From the NCBI GenBank assembly GCA_050246015.1, contig JBFWWU010000011.1, positions 95,421 to 159,420 on the forward strand: a stretch of DNA of 64,000 nucleotides, read 5' to 3'. The position numbers and the translations under genes were made by a program. Within the stretch, counting starts at the first letter, position 1. Each line of letters starts with the position of its first letter. A model generated the notes under the pieces. It was given only the letters and a program-made list of their open reading frames with translations, searched no databases and was not told where the DNA came from. Below are positions 26,266 to 35,841 of the stretch, in pieces. Source of the stretch: JTS-AC122 sp050246015 (GTDB taxonomy: Bacteria; Planctomycetota; Phycisphaerae; Phycisphaerales; UBA1924).

Positions 26266-26940
26266 CTACGGCATCGCGCGGATCGCGTCGGAGATGAGGC
26301 GGGCGGCGGCGGCGCGATGACTCCGAGCATTCTTTTCCGGTGGTGAGAGTTCCGCGCTGGTGCGCTCGAATCCCGGCGCGACGAGAAAGAGCGGGTCGTA
26401 GCCGAACCCGCCGGTCCCGCGTGGGACGCGATATCGCTCGTCGGCCGGGGAGTCGCTGGGCCCAAACCCGATGCGCCCCTCGAATGTGCCGCGGGCCGCC
26501 GCCAGGACTTGGCCGTCGGCGTCGGCCAGGCACATGCAGCACGTGAACCGCGCGGACCGACCGGCGAACTCGACGCCGCGCAGTTCGAGCAGGACGCGAG
26601 CATTGTTCGCGGCGTCGCGCTCGGCGCGGGTCATCGTGGTCTGCTTGCCATCGGTGCTGTAGTGGGACGAGATCACGCCCGGCCTTCCGCCAAGAGCGTC
26701 TATTTCGAGCCCCGAGTCGTCCGCGAGACAGGGAAGCCCCGTCTGCGCCGCATATGAGACCGCCTTGATCCGGGCGTTCTGCTCGAATGTCGTGCCGGTT
26801 TCCGGCGGCTCGGTGAGGTTCGCGGCATCGGTGACGTCCGTGAGCGCCCTCACTCGCAGCGTGAGCCCGGCGTGGGCGAAGATCTCGCCCAACTCCCTGA
26901 TCTTGTGCTCGTTGCCGCTTGCCAGGACGATGTCGTGCAT
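26266..26940 (-). CDS. rdgB: XTP/dITP diphosphatase (RdgB/HAM1)
   Basis: A 224-residue house-cleaning pyrophosphatase removing non-canonical purine nucleotides. Motifs: 'LASGNEHKIRELGEI' at the N-terminus, 'TTFEQNARIKA', 'PCLADDSGLEIDALGGRPGV', 'GTGGFGYDPLFL' and the C-terminal 'SHRAAA'. The length fits, with a small insert between the two central motifs. It is convergent with the GYF-domain gene. The start is the only ATG compatible with the 'LASGN' opening. Confidence 0.95.
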   Translation of the reverse strand: MHDIVLASGNEHKIRELGEIFAHAGLTLRVRALTDVTDAANLTEPPETGTTFEQNARIKAVSYAAQTGLPCLADDSGLEIDALGGRPGVISSHYSTDGKQTTMTRAERDAANNARVLLELRGVEFAGRSARFTCCMCLADADGQVLAAARGTFEGRIGFGPSDSPADERYRVPRGTGGFGYDPLFLVAPGFERTSAELSPPEKNARSHRAAAARLISDAIRAMP

Positions 26941-27069
26941 CCATCAGCGTAGTACGAATCAGCCCCGCCCTCTCTGGACAGGACCGATCTCCCGCGTCAG
27001 CGGACGTCACACAAGATTCTGGGGCGGCCATGCCGCGCGACGGGCCCGGACCGGTATTGTTTTGTCCAG

Positions 27070-27903
27070 ATGCCGCTTCAGTCTCCCAACGCTCTCTCAT
27101 CGGATGCTGTCACCTCGTCGTCCCGGCCCGTCGCGAACGGTTCGGCGGCGGCCCGGCACGCCGCCCCAGAATCGCAGGCGGCCCGGGGCGGTCCGGACAT
27201 GATCGCCGACCTGCGCGGCATCCGCAAGGTGTATTACAAGCCCGACGGGAGCGTCCTGGTCGAGGCGCTTTGCGGCGTGGACATCGCGATCCCGCGCGGG
27301 CAGTACGTCGCGATCATGGGTGCGTCCGGGTCGGGAAAATCGACCCTCATGAACGTGCTGGGGTGTCTGGACAAGCCAACCAGCGGCGAGTATTTCCTCG
27401 ATGGGATCGACTGCGCCCAGATGTCCGATGAAGAGGTATCACGGTTCCGGGGGCAGAAGATCGGGTTCGTCTTCCAGGCGTTCAACCTGATTTCCGAACT
27501 CACGATCGTGGACAACGTCGCCGTGCCGCTGCTGTACCAGGGGATTTCGCCGTCGAAGCGCCGGGCGCGCGCCATCGAGGCTCTCACGCTGCTGGGGCTT
27601 GGCGACCGGCTGACGCACCGTCCGAAGGAACTTTCGGGCGGACAGCAGCAGCGCACCGCGATCGCCCGCGCCCTGGTGACCAAGCCGGTCGTGCTGCTGG
27701 CCGACGAACCGACCGGCAACCTCGACTCCGCGACGGGCGAGGCGATCCTGCAGGTCATCGAGGGGCTGCACCGCGATGGAATGACCATCCTGATGGTTAC
27801 GCACGACGACCGCATCAGCAAGCGCTGCCAGCGAGTGGTGCGGCTGAAAGACGGGCTGGTGGAGAGCGATAGCCTCGTCGCCCGCGACGCGTCGGCGGGC
27901 TAG
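27070..27903 (+). CDS. ABC transporter ATP-binding protein (LolD/MacB type), orphan
   Basis: A protein of up to 277 residues. Walker A 'GASGSGKS', Q-loop 'VFQAFNLISELTIVDNV', signature 'LSGGQQQRTAIARAL', Walker B 'VVLLADEPTGNLD' and H-loop 'MVTHD' place it with MacB/LolD ATPases. An internal ATG at 27199 ('MIADLRGIRKVYYK') gives a conventional 234-residue protein, and the first 43 residues are Ser/Ala-rich without family features, so that may be the true start. No permease gene is adjacent. It is followed after 18 bases by dut. Confidence 0.9.
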   Translation: MPLQSPNALSSDAVTSSSRPVANGSAAARHAAPESQAARGGPDMIADLRGIRKVYYKPDGSVLVEALCGVDIAIPRGQYVAIMGASGSGKSTLMNVLGCLDKPTSGEYFLDGIDCAQMSDEEVSRFRGQKIGFVFQAFNLISELTIVDNVAVPLLYQGISPSKRRARAIEALTLLGLGDRLTHRPKELSGGQQQRTAIARALVTKPVVLLADEPTGNLDSATGEAILQVIEGLHRDGMTILMVTHDDRISKRCQRVVRLKDGLVESDSLVARDASAG

Positions 27904-27921
27904 ACGGCTATTCTTGCGGCT

Positions 27922-28377
27922 ATGACGCAGCCGACACTGCAACTGCGCGTCCTTCGCCAGGCCGCGATCGTTCCCTCATACCAGTCCGAAGGAGCGGCGG
28001 GCCTGGACATCGCCGCGTGCCTGGACGATGCCCCGCAGGGCATCACGCTACCCCCCGGCGGGATCGCGGTCATTCCGACCGGGCTGGCGATGGCCATCCC
28101 GCCCGGCTACGAGGGGCAGGTGCGCCCGCGATCAGGGCTGGCGAGCAAGCACGGCGTGACGCTCCCGAATGCGCCGGGCACGATCGACGCCGACTATCGC
28201 GGCGAGTTCAAGGTGCCCCTTATCAACCTGGGCCGCGAGCCGGTCGTCATCACGCACGGGATGCGGATCGCGCAACTGGTTATCGCGCCCGTCTCGCACG
28301 CCCAGATCCGGGTTGTCGCCGAACTTGGAGAAACCGCCCGGGGCGCGGGCGGATTCGGCAGCACGGGCACGCACTGA
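27922..28377 (+). CDS. dut: Deoxyuridine triphosphatase
   Basis: A 151-residue trimeric dUTPase producing dUMP. The five family motifs are visible: 'GAAGLDIAA' (1), 'RPRSGLASKHGV' (2), 'PGTIDADYRGEFKVPLIN' (3, with the catalytic Asp), 'GMRIAQLVIAPV' (4) and the C-terminal 'RGAGGFGSTGTH' (5). Length is typical. It follows the orphan ABC ATPase closely on the same strand. Confidence 0.97.
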   Translation: MTQPTLQLRVLRQAAIVPSYQSEGAAGLDIAACLDDAPQGITLPPGGIAVIPTGLAMAIPPGYEGQVRPRSGLASKHGVTLPNAPGTIDADYRGEFKVPLINLGREPVVITHGMRIAQLVIAPVSHAQIRVVAELGETARGAGGFGSTGTH

Positions 28378-28441
28378 GCCCGTTGCCGGCGGGCGGCTTC
28401 AACCCCCCGCCTTCTCGCCGCCCTGCTCGGTACGCACCGGC

Positions 28442-29437
28442 CTACATCGAAAACAAGCGGTCCATTTGCTCGCTGATCTGTTTCAGGCGGTCGCGCTTGC
28501 CCCCGCCGACTTCGGCGGTCGCCCAGTTCCCCGCGGGCGCGGTCGAGTACCCGGTCGCATCCAGGGCCTTCATCGTATCGGCCCATCCAGCGTCCCCGTC
28601 GCCGAGTTCGACTTCGAAGCCCTTCCACAGACCCTGCTCGTCACGCTTCTTTCGGCTGAAGTCCTTGATGTGCAGTTTCTTGATGCGCGGGCCCAGGATC
28701 TTCACCCACTGGGCCGGCCAGCCGTAGTTGATCACATTGCCGATGTCGAAGTGGAACATGAATGGGGCGGCGGGGTCGCCGGAGTTGAGTTCGTCAACGT
28801 ACCGGGCGGCTTCGATGGGGCTGAGCAGGAAGTTGTTCCACACGTTCTCGATCGCGACCTTGACGCCCGCTTCGCCGGCGAGCGGCGCCACCGTTCGCAG
28901 CGACTCGATGGAAAGGCGCCACGCGTCGTCGTAGGGCTGGCGTGCGTTTACCAGGGCGGGGACGAGGAGGATCGACGTGCTGCCGTACGTCTTGGCGTCG
29001 TGCAGGGCGGTGCGCAAGGCGTCGAGCCCGCGCTCGCGGACCTCGGGCTCGGGGCTGTTCAGGTGCAGTTGCCAGTGGACGGAATCCACGAGCCCGTGAA
29101 CCTTGATGCCCGTCTTGTCCATGGCGGCGAGAACCTCGTCGGCGGGGATCTTGCTGGGGCTGTCCATCTCGACGCCGTCGAATCCGGTGTCCCGCAGGAT
29201 CTCGAACTTTTCCTGCACGGTCTTGCCCTCGGTGATCATGCCGTACATGACGGCTTTCTTCAGGGTCCGAGGGCCGGCAGCAGCGGCGGTCACGCCCGGA
29301 CCGGATGTCGTCAGCGCGACGCCGGAGACGCGCGGAGCGGGCGCCGCGCTCTGCCCGGCGGCGAACGAGGCGGCGCCGGCGACGCCCAGGCTGGCGGAGG
29401 AATAAGCGAGAAAATCGCGGCGGTTGAGGTGGTTCAT
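28442..29437 (-). CDS. TAT-exported sugar phosphate isomerase/epimerase-like TIM barrel
   Basis: A 331-residue protein. The N-terminus 'MNHLNRRDFLAYSSASLGVAGAASFAAG' is a twin-arginine signal. The mature part reads as a xylose-isomerase-like barrel: 'FEILRDTGFDGVEMDSP', 'KVHGLVDSVHWQ', 'VKVAIENVWNNFLLSP', 'FHFDIGNVINYGWPAQWVKILG' and 'IKKLHIKDF', with the usual acidic and His metal ligands. Planctomycetes have many such exported proteins, probably acting on sugars in the periplasm; the substrate is unknown. The start at 29437 is fixed by the TAT motif. Confidence 0.88.
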   Translation of the reverse strand: MNHLNRRDFLAYSSASLGVAGAASFAAGQSAAPAPRVSGVALTTSGPGVTAAAAGPRTLKKAVMYGMITEGKTVQEKFEILRDTGFDGVEMDSPSKIPADEVLAAMDKTGIKVHGLVDSVHWQLHLNSPEPEVRERGLDALRTALHDAKTYGSTSILLVPALVNARQPYDDAWRLSIESLRTVAPLAGEAGVKVAIENVWNNFLLSPIEAARYVDELNSGDPAAPFMFHFDIGNVINYGWPAQWVKILGPRIKKLHIKDFSRKKRDEQGLWKGFEVELGDGDAGWADTMKALDATGYSTAPAGNWATAEVGGGKRDRLKQISEQMDRLFSM

Positions 29438-29510
29438 GATCTGGCTCCGCCTTTGCTCGCGGGGGGGACCGACGGCTGCCGCGATGGGAACGATCGCGGC
29501 AGCGCGGCGC

Positions 29511-31424
29511 TCATCGTTCATCCCATGTCGGGAAGACCGGCTGGCCGATATTGACATTCTCGACGCTGGGGACCTCGAAGTTGATCTTGCTGCGCTTGAG
29601 CGTGGTGCCCAGCGCGGCGTGCAGGCGGGCCAGCGCGGTGTTGTAATCGACCAGCGCCTGGATCTCGTCCTGCTCGGCCTGGGCGAGCGACTCCTGGCGT
29701 GAGAGTTTCACGTTGAGGAACTCGGCGGTCTTGGGCTGCGTGAGTTCTTCTTCGACGTCCAGGGCGCGAAGGCTCTCGGCGGCCATGATGCGCGCGGCAC
29801 GCGTGCTGCTGATCAGGTTGTAGTTCGTCACGACGTTGCGCAGCGCGACGACGATCTCCGAAATGACATTCTGGATCGTGTTGCGGTACGCGATGACGGC
29901 CTGCGAGCGTTCGAGGCGGCGCTGGCGGTACAGCGCCTCGGCCTCGCGGTTGCCGATGGGTTGCTCGAAGTTGAGACCGAGCAGGTAATCGAAGTTGTTG
30001 CCGGTGGTCAGGTCGTGGTAGGCGCCGTGGGTCGAGCCGCCCAGCCCGTTGATCTGCATCTGGAGGCGGGCGTCGAGGCGCGGGAGCAGGCCGCTGGTCG
30101 CGACGATCTGTCGTATGGCCGTGTTGTCAATGGACAACAGTGCCCGCTGCACTTCAGGGCGGTTCGCCACCGCTGTTTCGATCGCGTCCAGCAGGCTGTA
30201 CTGGATCGCCTCGTCGATGGGAGAGTCCGCCGAGAGAAGTTGGATGTCGGAGGAGATCAGGAACTCCGGGTCGTTCATGAGCACCTTGAGCCGATCGCTG
30301 GCCTGTGCCACGGCGTTCTGTGCTCGCTGCAGCGTGATGTAGCGCGATTCGGCGCGGGAGCGGGCCTCGGTGTATTGCACTGGTTTGGCATCGACCTTGA
30401 GACGCTCGTAGATCACCTCGGCCACCTCGTTGCCGCGCAGGAACAGGCGCTGCACGATCTTGAGATTCTCCTGCGCCTGCACCAGCGCCCAGTACGCCAC
30501 CTCGACGTCGGTGACGTTCTGCATGAGCGTGGCCTTGAGGTTCTGGATCTCGTCGCGCTCCATGTTCTTGGCGATGCGGACCTGGGCCAGCGCGACGTCC
30601 GAACCGAAGTTGCGCAGCAGCGGCTGATCAAGTTGCAGCACGATGTTGGTCTCGCGCGCCGGGTCCGGGCGGTTGAACAGGTTGTCGGTCTCGACATCCG
30701 TGTAGCGGAACAGGTGCTGCACGGTGAACTGCCCGCCGGTCACAAGCCGTTTGCGCACGCCGGTGGTGAACTCGGCGGCCTGGCGGACGTCGGACGAGAC
30801 GCCGACGGTGGACCCACCGATGCTCGGGCTGGCGCGCGGGGCATCCGTGCTGCTCCATTGAAAGTTGTGGAAGAAGAGCCAGTCGAAGGCGGCCTGCGCG
30901 GCGACGACCTGCGACTCCTGCACGCCCGGCGCGAGCCGCGAGAACTGCACGTTCAGGTTGTGCTGCGCGGTCTGCCGCACGGCGCGTTCGAGCGAGATCG
31001 CGACGGTGCGGGGCGCGGCGCCCGTCAGCGAGTAGCCCAGGGGGAGCGTGTCGGGCAACGGGCGATTCGGGTCCTTCTCGTACGTCCGCTTGAGGATGGT
31101 CCGAAGGTCGGCGTTCGGCCCGCCGAGTTTCTCATCCTCATCGAGGAATCGCTGCTCGATCTGGAGGCGGGACATCCGGTCCTCGCGCGTCAGCGAGAGC
31201 GGGCCCGGGTCGTTCTGCGCCTCGCGGATCTCTCGGGTGGTGGATTGGAAGATGGAGTGGCGGAGTTCGTCGGCGGGGTCGGGCCGGAGCGGGGACGAAC
31301 AGCCGGGCGCCATCAGACCCGCGCCCGTCGCCAGCACCCACGCCGCGGTTCGCCATCGGCGTGTCCCCGAAGATGAGCGTCGGAGGATGTCGGCTGAATT
31401 GATGCGTTGAGAGAGTTCTAGCAT
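29511..31424 (-). CDS. TolC-family outer-membrane protein (second copy)
   Basis: A 637-residue outer membrane efflux protein. After an N-terminal hydrophobic stretch with lipobox-like 'LMAPGCSS' come a charged leader region (~50-130) and the OEP domain with long helices ('ALAQVRIAKNMERDEIQNLKATLMQNVTDVEVAYWALVQAQENLKIVQ', 'RRLERSQAVIAYRNTIQNVISEIVVALRNVVTNYNLI'). It is longer than typical TolC (~450-500) because of the N-terminal region. No adaptor or pump gene is adjacent. It lies 73 bases upstream of the TAT isomerase on the same strand. Confidence 0.88.
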   Translation of the reverse strand: MLELSQRINSADILRRSSSGTRRWRTAAWVLATGAGLMAPGCSSPLRPDPADELRHSIFQSTTREIREAQNDPGPLSLTREDRMSRLQIEQRFLDEDEKLGGPNADLRTILKRTYEKDPNRPLPDTLPLGYSLTGAAPRTVAISLERAVRQTAQHNLNVQFSRLAPGVQESQVVAAQAAFDWLFFHNFQWSSTDAPRASPSIGGSTVGVSSDVRQAAEFTTGVRKRLVTGGQFTVQHLFRYTDVETDNLFNRPDPARETNIVLQLDQPLLRNFGSDVALAQVRIAKNMERDEIQNLKATLMQNVTDVEVAYWALVQAQENLKIVQRLFLRGNEVAEVIYERLKVDAKPVQYTEARSRAESRYITLQRAQNAVAQASDRLKVLMNDPEFLISSDIQLLSADSPIDEAIQYSLLDAIETAVANRPEVQRALLSIDNTAIRQIVATSGLLPRLDARLQMQINGLGGSTHGAYHDLTTGNNFDYLLGLNFEQPIGNREAEALYRQRRLERSQAVIAYRNTIQNVISEIVVALRNVVTNYNLISSTRAARIMAAESLRALDVEEELTQPKTAEFLNVKLSRQESLAQAEQDEIQALVDYNTALARLHAALGTTLKRSKINFEVPSVENVNIGQPVFPTWDER

Positions 31425-31674
31425 GTTTGAGCAGCGATCAAGTGGGCGCGGATCGATGTGGCGCGGATGTTGGATCGAAAGCGTACACCTCCACCGGCGC
31501 GACAGCGACCCGGGACCACGTTGATACGCAATCGCGGCGGAATCCGTGCGCGGGCGGGCAGCCTCCCCAAGGAATCAGGGCCACCGCGGCGGAGTCAGCG
31601 AGGCGGGCGCACGGCGTCCGAGCGTCTTGACCCTGTTGAATCCTTGATCACCCGCGTCCCCGCTGACAGCGCAT

Positions 31675-31702
31675 AAAAGAGCGGGCCGATGGGCCCGCTC
31701 TT
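31675..31702 (-). terminator. Intrinsic terminator
   Basis: A perfect 11-base stem (31677-31687 with 31692-31702) around a GATG loop. Read on the minus strand it is followed by a TTTTAT run. It lies 28 bases beyond the stop of the secreted-protein gene at 31730-32875, which it should terminate. Confidence 0.85.
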
Positions 31703-31729
31703 GTGGAGATGAACGAGTTGGACCCTCTC

Positions 31730-32875
31730 TTACTCGTCGTTGGTCGGACCGACGCAGATCATCCAGAGTTTGAAGAAGTTCATGATCTGCTGCTTGTTGA
31801 GTTTGTTGGCGTTGAGGTGGTATTCGACCTTGCTGCTAGAAGGCACTTCGCCGCCGGCCATCATCGTATCGACGTACGTGACGCGGCCCGTGAGGCACGG
31901 GATGGAGTTATCCACCGCGAAGAACGCATCCTCGTCGGACAACTTCTCGAACGCCGCTCCCTCGGAGTTGGCGGTCTTGTTCTTCTCTTCATTGAATCGC
32001 AGGTTGAACTCGTAGTACCCCTTGCCGTTGGATTCGCGGTTGGGATCCTCGACCCACTTGATGGAACCGGTGACGACGTCGTCGAACTCCTTGCCGTTGA
32101 GGGTGTAGTGGAAGCGGATGCCGTCGGTGAACCAGTTGCCCGTCTCATAGTCGTAGTCAAGGCGGCCGTTGACGATGGTCGTGGGGTAGGTCTCGGCAGG
32201 CCCCTTGGCGAGTTTGATGTTCTCGAACCGCATCGGGTCGGACTTCTTGACGACGACCTGGACCTTCTTGTTGCCCACGAGGCGCGAATAGGTGTACGAC
32301 GCGAGGCTCTCCTTGTTCTCCGCCTTGCCGAGCAGACGCCCGCCGAAGAGTTCGGTGAACGACGCCTGTTTGCCGACGGCGTCAACGAAGATGCGCAGCG
32401 GCGCCTCCTTGGACGAGCCGCCGGCCAGGTCGAAGGCGCCCGACGCGGTGTCGATGGGCACTTCGCCGACCCAGTTGCCGACGGTCTTCTTCTGCTTCAG
32501 GTCCTTGGGGTTCAGGACCGAAAGATCGATCTTGAAGCCGAGCTGGGCCTCCTGCTTCTTGCTGCGAATGAGTTTCGAGAAGAGGTTCGGCTGCCGGGTG
32601 ATCTGCCCGCTGAACTCGGTGGTGTCCGCGACGCGGAGGGCGAACTTGTAGAGGTCCTTGGCGCCCAGCGCCGCCGATCCGGCCTTGAGGTCCCCGCTCG
32701 TATCGAGCTTGGTTCGAGTGTTGAACTCGATGTCCATCGTGCCGGTGATCACGTCATCCTTTGTAACCATCTCGCTGTCCTGGGCCAGCGCGGCGGGCGC
32801 CAGCCAGGTCGCGGCGCAGACGGCGCTCGCCGCGAGGCTGGAAGCAAGACCAAATCGACCAGAAGCAAGCACCAT
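31730..32875 (-). CDS. Secreted hypothetical protein, planctomycete type
   Basis: A 381-residue exported protein. The signal peptide ends near 'APAALAQ'. The mature region is beta-rich with many Lys/Asp/Asn: 'GTMDIEFNTRTKLDTSGDL', 'TTEFSGQITRQPNLFSKLIRSKKQEAQLGFKIDLSVLNP', 'GRLDYDYETGNWFTDGIRFHYTLNGKEFDDVVTGSIKWVEDP'. No catalytic motif or anchor is obvious. A GGAG ribosome binding site precedes the ATG and a strong terminator follows, so it is probably a monocistronic, well-expressed gene. I do not recognise a named family. Confidence 0.75.
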   Translation of the reverse strand: MVLASGRFGLASSLAASAVCAATWLAPAALAQDSEMVTKDDVITGTMDIEFNTRTKLDTSGDLKAGSAALGAKDLYKFALRVADTTEFSGQITRQPNLFSKLIRSKKQEAQLGFKIDLSVLNPKDLKQKKTVGNWVGEVPIDTASGAFDLAGGSSKEAPLRIFVDAVGKQASFTELFGGRLLGKAENKESLASYTYSRLVGNKKVQVVVKKSDPMRFENIKLAKGPAETYPTTIVNGRLDYDYETGNWFTDGIRFHYTLNGKEFDDVVTGSIKWVEDPNRESNGKGYYEFNLRFNEEKNKTANSEGAAFEKLSDEDAFFAVDNSIPCLTGRVTYVDTMMAGGEVPSSSKVEYHLNANKLNKQQIMNFFKLWMICVGPTNDE

Positions 32876-33110
32876 GTGTCAGACTCCTTCGATATCGCGC
32901 CGGCAGACGAGCCGGTGCAGGAAATGGGTCGGGCAATAGTTCGGGAGGGCGGCCGGCGGGTTTCACCGGGCAAGCACATCGGCGCCCGGTCGATCTCTCC
33001 ATCCGAAAGGGCGACTTTTCTCCTTCGGGCGGATAGTAGTCCCGCGCCTTGTCTGTCGGATTCGCTACTCTTGGTCCTGCGTATTCAACGATTCTGATTG
33101 GAGATGGACC

Positions 33111-34730
33111 ATGAACCGGGTGATTCTTGCGCTTGCTGTGGCGGCGATGCTGACGGGACCGTGCACCCGCGCCGACGAGATCGCGTTGCTGCCCCTGGGC
33201 GATCCATCGCGTGCGTACATCCTGGCCTCCGGGAGCGCCGGCGAGGTGATCGATTGCCGCCATCCCGCGCCGGCCGAATCGGACCCCGCCGCCCGGTTTG
33301 AGGCGATGATCGCGGACCTGGCGACGTGCGACGTCGTGCTGATCGGCGAGCACCACGCCAACCTCCCGGGGCATCAGTTCGAGGAGCGCGTGCTCCGCGG
33401 TCTGCTGGCGACGGGCCGCCCGCTGGCGCTGGGCATGGAGTTCTTCGAGGTGCAGGACGACCCCGCGCTGGCCGGTTACGTGAACGGCTCGATCAACCTG
33501 CCCACGCTGATCGAGCAGACCGACTGGTACGGCCCGGGCGGGACCAACTACAACTTCGCGTACTACCAACCGCTCGTTGATGCGATGCGTGAAAGGAAAC
33601 TGCCCGTTCACGGGCTCAACATCCCGCGGGAATGGGTGCGGGCCGCGTCGCGCGGCACGCGGGACTCGCTGACCGACGAGCAGAAGGATCGGATGCCGGA
33701 CCCGGGGCCCGTCGATGAACGCCATCGGCACGCCGTGGATCGGATGATGGGCGGGTTCGGCGCGACCATGCCCGAGATGTTCAGCGGGATGTACCGGGGT
33801 CAAACCACCTGGGATTCCTCGATGGCGGAATCGGTGCGGCGGATCCGGCGCGACGCGGGAGGACAGAAGCCGCTCGTCGTCGTGGTCGTGGGCATCGGGC
33901 ACGTCGGGCATGGGCTGGGAATCCCATCGCGCCTGCTGGCCGCCGAGCCGTCCCTGAAGGTGCGCGTGGTGGCGTGCGTGTCGGCGGAGCGGCCAAAGGA
34001 AGACGAGCGGGTGCACCCTGGCTTTGAACCCAAGGAGAGCGCGACGTTCAGCCGTGGCTTCGGCGACTACGTCTACGTCCTCCCGGACACGCAGGGAGAA
34101 CAGGCGTACCCGCGCCTGGGTCTGCGCCTGGCCGCCAAGACCGGGCCGGAGACCGTCGCGGCGGTCGAGATCGCCAGCGTTCCCGCGGGGAGCGTCGCCG
34201 ATCGCGCCGGGCTTCGCAAGGGGGACCGGATCGTCTCGATCGCGGGCCAAGGGGTGCACACCGTTACCGAAGCGGCGATCGCCTTGAACCGCCTGTCGTG
34301 GGACACCGTGGCGCCCTTCGTCGTCGCGCGCTCTGACGAGAACGCCGCGACGCCGACCGAGTTGACCGTCCCGGTCGGCCTGGTTCCAGCGATCGACGGC
34401 GAGGAAGACTGGCTCAAGAGCCGCCCCGCATCGGCCCTGATCGATCAGTTCGACCCGATGAGCGATCGCGCGTATGCCGCCACGGGGAAAGAGAAGCCGG
34501 CGGGTCGGCACACGCGCGTCGTCATGTTCCGCGATAAGCCGGTGCGTATCGACGAGGTGGACGGACCGACGCTGATCAGCGCCTGGAAACTCGATGATCA
34601 TTCGCGGCCGGTGCTGGGCATCATCCCCGCCGGCGACGCCGCCGGAGCCGTCAGGATCGTGCTGAGCAGGGATGAGTCGGGAAAAGTGGTCTCGCAGCGG
34701 CGTTTCGACCTCACGGGGCGGGAGTTCTAG
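33111..34730 (+). CDS. ChaN-like haem-binding/iron-uptake protein with PDZ domain
   Basis: A 539-residue secreted protein with an N-terminal signal peptide (~1-21). The ChaN/DUF399 region (~75-300) shows 'VVLIGEHHANLPGHQFEERVL', 'LALGMEFFEVQDDPALAGYVNG', 'PVHGLNIPREWVRAASR' and 'VVVVVGIGHVGHGLGIP'. A PDZ-like segment follows (~335-410: 'ASVPAGSVADRAGLRKGDRIVSIAGQGVHTVTEA'). The C-terminal ~110 residues are of unknown type. ChaN proteins bind haem and are linked to iron uptake in other bacteria; substrate here is inferred. GGAG lies 8 bases before the ATG. Confidence 0.85.
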   Translation: MNRVILALAVAAMLTGPCTRADEIALLPLGDPSRAYILASGSAGEVIDCRHPAPAESDPAARFEAMIADLATCDVVLIGEHHANLPGHQFEERVLRGLLATGRPLALGMEFFEVQDDPALAGYVNGSINLPTLIEQTDWYGPGGTNYNFAYYQPLVDAMRERKLPVHGLNIPREWVRAASRGTRDSLTDEQKDRMPDPGPVDERHRHAVDRMMGGFGATMPEMFSGMYRGQTTWDSSMAESVRRIRRDAGGQKPLVVVVVGIGHVGHGLGIPSRLLAAEPSLKVRVVACVSAERPKEDERVHPGFEPKESATFSRGFGDYVYVLPDTQGEQAYPRLGLRLAAKTGPETVAAVEIASVPAGSVADRAGLRKGDRIVSIAGQGVHTVTEAAIALNRLSWDTVAPFVVARSDENAATPTELTVPVGLVPAIDGEEDWLKSRPASALIDQFDPMSDRAYAATGKEKPAGRHTRVVMFRDKPVRIDEVDGPTLISAWKLDDHSRPVLGIIPAGDAAGAVRIVLSRDESGKVVSQRRFDLTGREF

Positions 34731-34773
34731 CCTGGCAGCGGCTCGTCGCTCAGCCCCCCAGTCCGTGCTCCAC

Positions 34774-35784
34774 ATGTCACAGCGAGTCTACATCACCGAC
34801 GTATCCCCTCGGGACGGATTGCAGAACGAATCCGGCGTCATCCCGACCGCGAGCAAGATCGAACTGGTGCGCCGGCTGTGCCTGACGGGTGTGGACGAAA
34901 TCGAAGTGTCGTCGTTCGTCTCGCCCAGGTGGGTGCCGCAACTTGGCGACGCCGCCGACGTGTTCGCCGGAGCGGCCGGGCACAAACCGCCGGGGATGAT
35001 CTTCTCGGCGCTGGCGCCGAACGAACAAGGAGCGGCCGCGCTGCTCGGGGTGAACTCGCTCGCGCAGCGGCGGATCATCGACAAGATGAGCCTGTTCACC
35101 GCGGCGAGCGAAGCGTTCAATCGAAAGAACACGAACGCCGGCATCGACGAGTCGCTCGGACGCTTCGGGCCCGCCCTCGCGCTGGCCGCCAAGGCGGGGC
35201 TCTGGGTCCGCATCTACATATCGTGCGTGATCGCGTGTCCGTACGAAGGCGACATATCCCCGCGGCAGGTCCTGAGCGTCTTCCGCAAGATCGCGGGCAT
35301 GGTGACCCATTCGGACTATTGGCCGTCCGGGTCGATCGGCGAAGGAAGCACGTTCGCCGGCGTCGAGATCGATCTGGGCGACACGATCGGCGCCGCCACG
35401 CCGCGCACGACCGAGGATCTGCTCAACCCACTTCTGCGCGAGGAAGGCATGCTCGCCGAACTGGGCAGCATCGGCCGGGGGAACGGTCGCATGCCGCTGG
35501 TCCTGCATTTTCACGACACGTTCGGGCACGCCGCCGAATGCGTCAAGAGGGCCCTTGGGATGGGCATCCGTTCGTTTGACGGCTCCGCCGGCGGCCTGGG
35601 CGGTTGCCCGTACGCCAAACTCCAAAACGGCCGGCGAGCACCGGGCAACATCTCAACCGAAACGCTCGTCCGCACGGTGCACGCCGAGGGGTTCCGCACG
35701 GGCGTCGATCTGGATCGCCTGGCCCAGGCGAGCGATTACGCGCGTCGGCTTGTCGCCGACGCGCCAACCGCGATGGGCGGCTGA
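34774..35784 (+). CDS. mvaB: Hydroxymethylglutaryl-CoA lyase
   Basis: A 336-residue DRE-TIM lyase cleaving HMG-CoA to acetoacetate and acetyl-CoA at the end of leucine breakdown. 'ITDVSPRDGLQNES' supplies the Arg/Asp active-site motif, 'VSSFVSPRWVPQLGDA' is family-typical, 'HFHDTFGHA' gives the metal-binding His pair and 'GGLGGCPYA' contains the catalytic Cys of HMG-CoA lyases. The start at 34774 is fixed by homology; longer frames run into the ChaN gene. The insert around 'MVTHSDYWPSGSIGEGSTFAGVEIDLGDT' is longer than usual. No leucine-pathway neighbours are seen. Confidence 0.92.
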   Translation: MSQRVYITDVSPRDGLQNESGVIPTASKIELVRRLCLTGVDEIEVSSFVSPRWVPQLGDAADVFAGAAGHKPPGMIFSALAPNEQGAAALLGVNSLAQRRIIDKMSLFTAASEAFNRKNTNAGIDESLGRFGPALALAAKAGLWVRIYISCVIACPYEGDISPRQVLSVFRKIAGMVTHSDYWPSGSIGEGSTFAGVEIDLGDTIGAATPRTTEDLLNPLLREEGMLAELGSIGRGNGRMPLVLHFHDTFGHAAECVKRALGMGIRSFDGSAGGLGGCPYAKLQNGRRAPGNISTETLVRTVHAEGFRTGVDLDRLAQASDYARRLVADAPTAMGG

Positions 35785-35841
35785 CCCGCGGTACAAACGC
35801 CGCCGCAAGACCCGGCCGAAGAATCCGAGAGAGGATCCAGC

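Noticed and set aside
25439..27100. Minus-strand ORF of 553 codons around the rdgB region
   Set aside because: It overlaps rdgB in another frame and runs through prfA and the GYF gene; no motif and unlikely composition.
32754..34775. Minus-strand ORF of 673 codons opposite the ChaN-PDZ gene
   Set aside because: Arg/His/Gly/Pro-rich antisense frame with no family motif; the plus strand has a ribosome binding site, signal peptide and ChaN motifs.
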